DNA of 9,414 bases from Dehalococcoidia bacterium (GTDB taxonomy: Bacteria > Chloroflexota > Dehalococcoidia > UBA3495): the NCBI GenBank assembly GCA_002730485.1, contig PCAH01000177.1, positions 1 through 9,414 of the forward strand, in the 5' to 3' direction. The notes beneath the pieces were generated by a model. The model ran no database searches, was not told where the DNA came from, and was given only the letters and a program-made list of their open reading frames with translations. Shown here piece after piece: positions 7,153-9,414 of the stretch (position 1 is the first letter of the stretch; each line of letters starts with the position of its first letter). A program made the translations under genes and the position numbers.

Positions 7153-7265
7153 TCCCTTCCCCCTCGCAGGGGGAAGGTTAGGATGGGGGTAGGTTCTCCA
7201 ATAGGAGCCTGGTTCGTAAAGAAACGTCGCCCCCTCTCTAACTCTCCCCCTTGTGAGGGGGAGAG
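7153..7265. repeat. REPIN-like composite of two inverted G5/C5 hairpins
   Basis: The left hairpin is ccttccccct (7155-7164), loop cgc, agggggaagg (7168-7177). The right hairpin is ctctccccct (7242-7251), loop tgtg, agggggagag (7256-7265). The reverse complement of the right unit continues as gttagagaggggg, aligning with gttaggatggggg after the left unit, so the two are inverted copies of one roughly 38-bp element around a short core. The core holds another small hairpin (agg-tt-ctcc, 7191-7199, with ggagcct, 7204-7210). It sits between the convergent ends of the aminotransferase and the small barrel protein. It resembles REP doublets or MITE-like elements and may also terminate both operons. 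Confidence 0.7.
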
Positions 7266-7291
7266 AACTGCTGGCCTGGGGGATGGTAAAA

Positions 7292-7609
7292 CTACTCGAC
7301 TATCGTCCAGTTGTCTGCGTCTGAGTAGTTGATCATGTTGTTTAGCTGTTCTATCCAGCCTCCTAGGAACGCTGCCGCCTCCGGTATCTCCATCACCTTG
7401 GCTACGTCAGCGTCGACGTCGCCCAGGTCTTCTACGACCCACTCAACCTTCACGCGGTCGGAACGGCCGCTGTAATAGTCGGTGGATATCCGAGTATCCC
7501 AGTTCATGCCGTGGCTCTTCATCTGCTCTATCGCAACTTTGAAGTGCTCCACCAAAGGCCCAGCCTGTCCGGGTTTGGCTTGAAATATCCTGGTATGTAA
7601 TATCGCCAT
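7292..7609 (-). CDS. Small NIPSNAP/ABM-like dimeric alpha-beta barrel protein
   Basis: This 105-residue cytosolic protein begins MAILHTRIFQAKPGQAGPLVEHFKVAIEQMKSHG: a beta strand, then a helix, as in ferredoxin-like dimeric alpha-beta barrels (NIPSNAP, ABM or Dabb-type). A second strand pair around RVKVEWVVED and an acidic C-terminal helical part (AAAFLGGWIEQLNNMI) follow. Such proteins can be small monooxygenases, isomerases or sensor/chaperone-like partners; no catalytic residue can be assigned here. It is the last gene of the minus-strand operon, 33 bp after the hydrolase. A ggag box lies about 8 nt before the ATG. Fold assignment is moderate; function is unknown. Confidence 0.75.
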   Translation of the reverse strand: MAILHTRIFQAKPGQAGPLVEHFKVAIEQMKSHGMNWDTRISTDYYSGRSDRVKVEWVVEDLGDVDADVAKVMEIPEAAAFLGGWIEQLNNMINYSDADNWTIVE

Positions 7610-7642
7610 GACCTTCTCTCCGCTTAATAATTGTGTTGCTTT

Positions 7643-8536
7643 CTAGCTTTTGGCCGGCAGATATTTCTGATACCAAGCCAGGGTCTCGTCCATAACTTGG
7701 GTGAACGCTGGCTCGGCGTAGACTTCGTAATGACCTACCCCATTTAAGACCACCAATTTCTTGGGTTCGCCAGCATTGGCGTATAGCTGTTCCGACTCTT
7801 CCGGCGGAACCAGCCGGTCGTCGACGCTGGTGATGAACAAGATTGGACGAGGGGATATGTGGCCAACGATCCACTCTGGATTGAAGCCGATTGTGTCGTC
7901 AACGTATTCCACGGGGATGGTGCTCACGGCGGCGGGGTTCAGCTTTCGGGCGGCGGCGGCCAGGTCCGCGGACTGGCGGTCGGGAAGGAGTATGTCCGCC
8001 CGTTCAACCATCTCTGATTGGCCTGTGAGCGCGCGCTGTTCCCGGTCTGCCTTGGAGCGATCCAGCAGGTCGAACCACTCGTCCATGCGGCGCACTCGAC
8101 TCATCCAACGTGCTCCGTGGCCGATACCGACTACGCTGACGATGACCTTGGCCCGCTGGTCCACAGCGCCCACCCAGGAGACGGTAGCCCCGCCGTAGCT
8201 GGTGCCGTAGATGCCGATTCGGTCTTCATCCACCTCGGGTTGGAGACCTAAGTAGGTCATGGCGGCCTGAACGTCGGCGACACGGCTGTAGGGAACCAGA
8301 CGGTTAGGGGCTACGCCCTCACTGTCGCCCCAGCCCTTGTAGTCAAAGGTCATGACAACATAGCCGGCCTCATTCAGAACACGAGCGTTATCGGGTAGAT
8401 ACAGGTCTTTCACTCCTGTGTAGCCGTGGCAGAGCAGGATTGCGGAGCGTGTCTCGCCTGCGGCCAGGCCGTCGGGGACGTAGACGTCTCCTTGGAGTTT
8501 GAACCCTTCGCTGTAGAACTCTATGGCGCGTTTCAT
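7643..8536 (-). CDS. Alpha/beta hydrolase (dienelactone hydrolase / S15-like)
   Basis: This 297-residue alpha/beta-hydrolase probably cleaves an ester, lactone or related bond; its substrate is unknown and it has no signal peptide. HGYTG (37-41) is the oxyanion-hole region. The nucleophile elbow is GTSYGG with Ser113, and the catalytic acid is Asp239 or Asp240 in SVDDRLVPPEESEQ. The base is His269 in GVGHYEVY. The triad order and spacing are normal and the chain is full length. FDYKGWGDSEG (65-74) is the usual loop in lipase-like members. The region from about 140 to 215 is a charged helical cap that may set specificity. It is 25 bp downstream of the DAO gene and 33 bp upstream of the small barrel gene, an operon-like arrangement. 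An aggga box is 7 nt before the ATG. Confidence 0.9.
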   Translation of the reverse strand: MKRAIEFYSEGFKLQGDVYVPDGLAAGETRSAILLCHGYTGVKDLYLPDNARVLNEAGYVVMTFDYKGWGDSEGVAPNRLVPYSRVADVQAAMTYLGLQPEVDEDRIGIYGTSYGGATVSWVGAVDQRAKVIVSVVGIGHGARWMSRVRRMDEWFDLLDRSKADREQRALTGQSEMVERADILLPDRQSADLAAAARKLNPAAVSTIPVEYVDDTIGFNPEWIVGHISPRPILFITSVDDRLVPPEESEQLYANAGEPKKLVVLNGVGHYEVYAEPAFTQVMDETLAWYQKYLPAKS

Positions 8537-8561
8537 TTTTTAATCCCTGTAGAAGAAGTGG

Positions 8562-9414
8562 TTATTCGTCAACGTTTAGACCGGCGGTCTGGAAGTCGGC
8601 GTTGGTCATATCGGCGAACCTGGCCGGCAGGAACAGGTCGATGCCAGCGGGTAGTTGCTTGCAGCCGCCTTGGATGAATTCGGTGACGGCTCTGGCGGTA
8701 CCGGGGGCCAGGTGTATTCCCTTGGTTGTGTGTCCGGTGGCCAGGACCACGCCCTCTTTCCCGGGCACTGGGCCGATGATCGGCACACGGTCCGGACTCA
8801 GCGGTCTTGAACCGGCCAACTGCTCCACCAGTTCCGCATTCTCCAGGTCTGGGAACACGTCAATGGCCCGCTGCATGATCTCCAGTCGAGCGGTCTCGGT
8901 GGTCATACGGTCCATATCTTCGCCCTGGTAAAGCTGGTCTTGATCGTAATCGCGCCCGCCGGTGCTGCCCACGCTCAAGAACCCGTCCATGCGGCTGATC
9001 ATGTGTCCTCGTTTGGGGGAACTGATCAACACCTTCAGGGGTTCACCCGCATATTTCAGGAGGACACGCTCACCTTTCAGAGCGCCCACGGGAATGGGGA
9101 AATTCAGGTCTTTCTGGAACTCGGGACTCCACAGTCCGGCAGAGATCACCACTGTGTCACAGAGGACATCTTCCCCTTCGGTGTAAACGCCAGTGATCTT
9201 GTCACCTTCAGAGATGAGTCCGGTGACCTTCCGGTTGATGGTCTGGGTGCCAAGGGCCTCCGCAGCAGCGCCAAGGGCCAGGTTCAGGCGGTAGCTGTCC
9301 AGTTGGACTGATTCATCTTCGTAGACTGCGCCGATCAGAGACGGTGTCAGTCGTGGTTCCAACTTATGCACCTCTGCCGCGTCGATCCAGTGCATGGCCA
9401 CATGCTCTTTCTGC
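8562..9414 (-). CDS. DAO-family FAD-dependent oxidoreductase (glycine oxidase/ThiO-like), C-terminal part
   Basis: This is a flavoprotein of the D-amino-acid oxidase family, which oxidises amines or amino acids (glycine, sarcosine or D-amino acids in known members). The gene is cut by the window end: the frame stays open to the last codon (9413), so the GTG at 9401 is internal and roughly the first 90-110 residues, with the Rossmann GxGxxG motif, lie outside. Visible motifs include HWIDAAEVHKLEPRL near the start, CDTVVISAGLWSPEF (FAD-linked strand and helix), a PVGALKGERVLL strand, and LAGSRPLSPDRVPIIGPVPG followed by VVLATGHTTKGIHLAPGTA, the typical C-terminal FAD and substrate region of ThiO/DadA-like enzymes. 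About 283 residues are present. It leads an operon with the hydrolase and small barrel protein. The family is confident; thiamine synthesis versus amine catabolism is undetermined. Confidence 0.88.
   Translation of the reverse strand, partial: QKEHVAMHWIDAAEVHKLEPRLTPSLIGAVYEDESVQLDSYRLNLALGAAAEALGTQTINRKVTGLISEGDKITGVYTEGEDVLCDTVVISAGLWSPEFQKDLNFPIPVGALKGERVLLKYAGEPLKVLISSPKRGHMISRMDGFLSVGSTGGRDYDQDQLYQGEDMDRMTTETARLEIMQRAIDVFPDLENAELVEQLAGSRPLSPDRVPIIGPVPGKEGVVLATGHTTKGIHLAPGTARAVTEFIQGGCKQLPAGIDLFLPARFADMTNADFQTAGLNVDE

Noticed and set aside
7153..7265. CRISPR-like array from the repeated hairpins
   Set aside because: There are only two diverged units in inverted, not direct, orientation, with no regular spacers.
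9399..9401. GTG at 9401 as the start of the DAO-family gene
   Set aside because: The frame stays open to the window end, and the protein would lack the N-terminal FAD-binding Rossmann motif, so the gene is simply truncated by the window.

Overview
The window looks like a piece of an uncultivated, fairly GC-rich bacterial genome. The gene set resembles what is known of SAR202-type Chloroflexota (Dehalococcoidia-related): an F420-dependent luciferase-like oxidoreductase, a very large FAD/Fe-S 2-hydroxyacid dehydrogenase, a class III aminotransferase and a DAO-type flavin oxidoreductase. This placement is inference from gene content; there is no rRNA or other marker gene here. I found no tRNA, CRISPR array, phage gene or transposase.

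Layout: (1) 2-1617, plus strand: the C-terminal two thirds of an RND-type MMPL membrane transporter, cut by the window start and broken by a one-base frameshift between 484 and 511. (2) 1618-1751: convergent junction with a large G5/C5 imperfect hairpin and decamer repeats. (3) 1752-4652, minus strand: a 966-residue fused FAD / iron-sulfur / CCG-domain dehydrogenase of the YdiJ or glycolate-oxidase type. (4) 4653-4830: divergent promoter region with two clear dyad symmetries and weak promoter-like boxes on both strands. (5) 4831-7135, plus strand: a TTG-started LLM-class F420-dependent oxidoreductase, then a class III omega-amino-acid aminotransferase, separated by 43 bp that carry a heptanucleotide-phased AGCT repeat. 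(6) 7136-7291: convergent junction containing two G5/C5 hairpins in inverted orientation (a REPIN-like composite). (7) 9414-7292, minus strand: an operon-like run of a DAO-family FAD oxidoreductase (cut by the window end), an alpha/beta hydrolase and a small dimeric alpha-beta barrel-like protein.

Together the enzymes suggest oxidative catabolism of small organic acids and nitrogenous organics: flavin-dependent oxidation (LLM), transamination, amine or amino-acid oxidation (DAO), ester or lactone hydrolysis, and 2-hydroxyacid oxidation feeding the respiratory chain. No pathway can be assigned from sequence alone. I see no convincing undescribed defence or mobile system. The most unusual content is non-coding: the two hairpin elements at the convergent junctions, the heptad repeat, and the dyad-rich divergent promoter.
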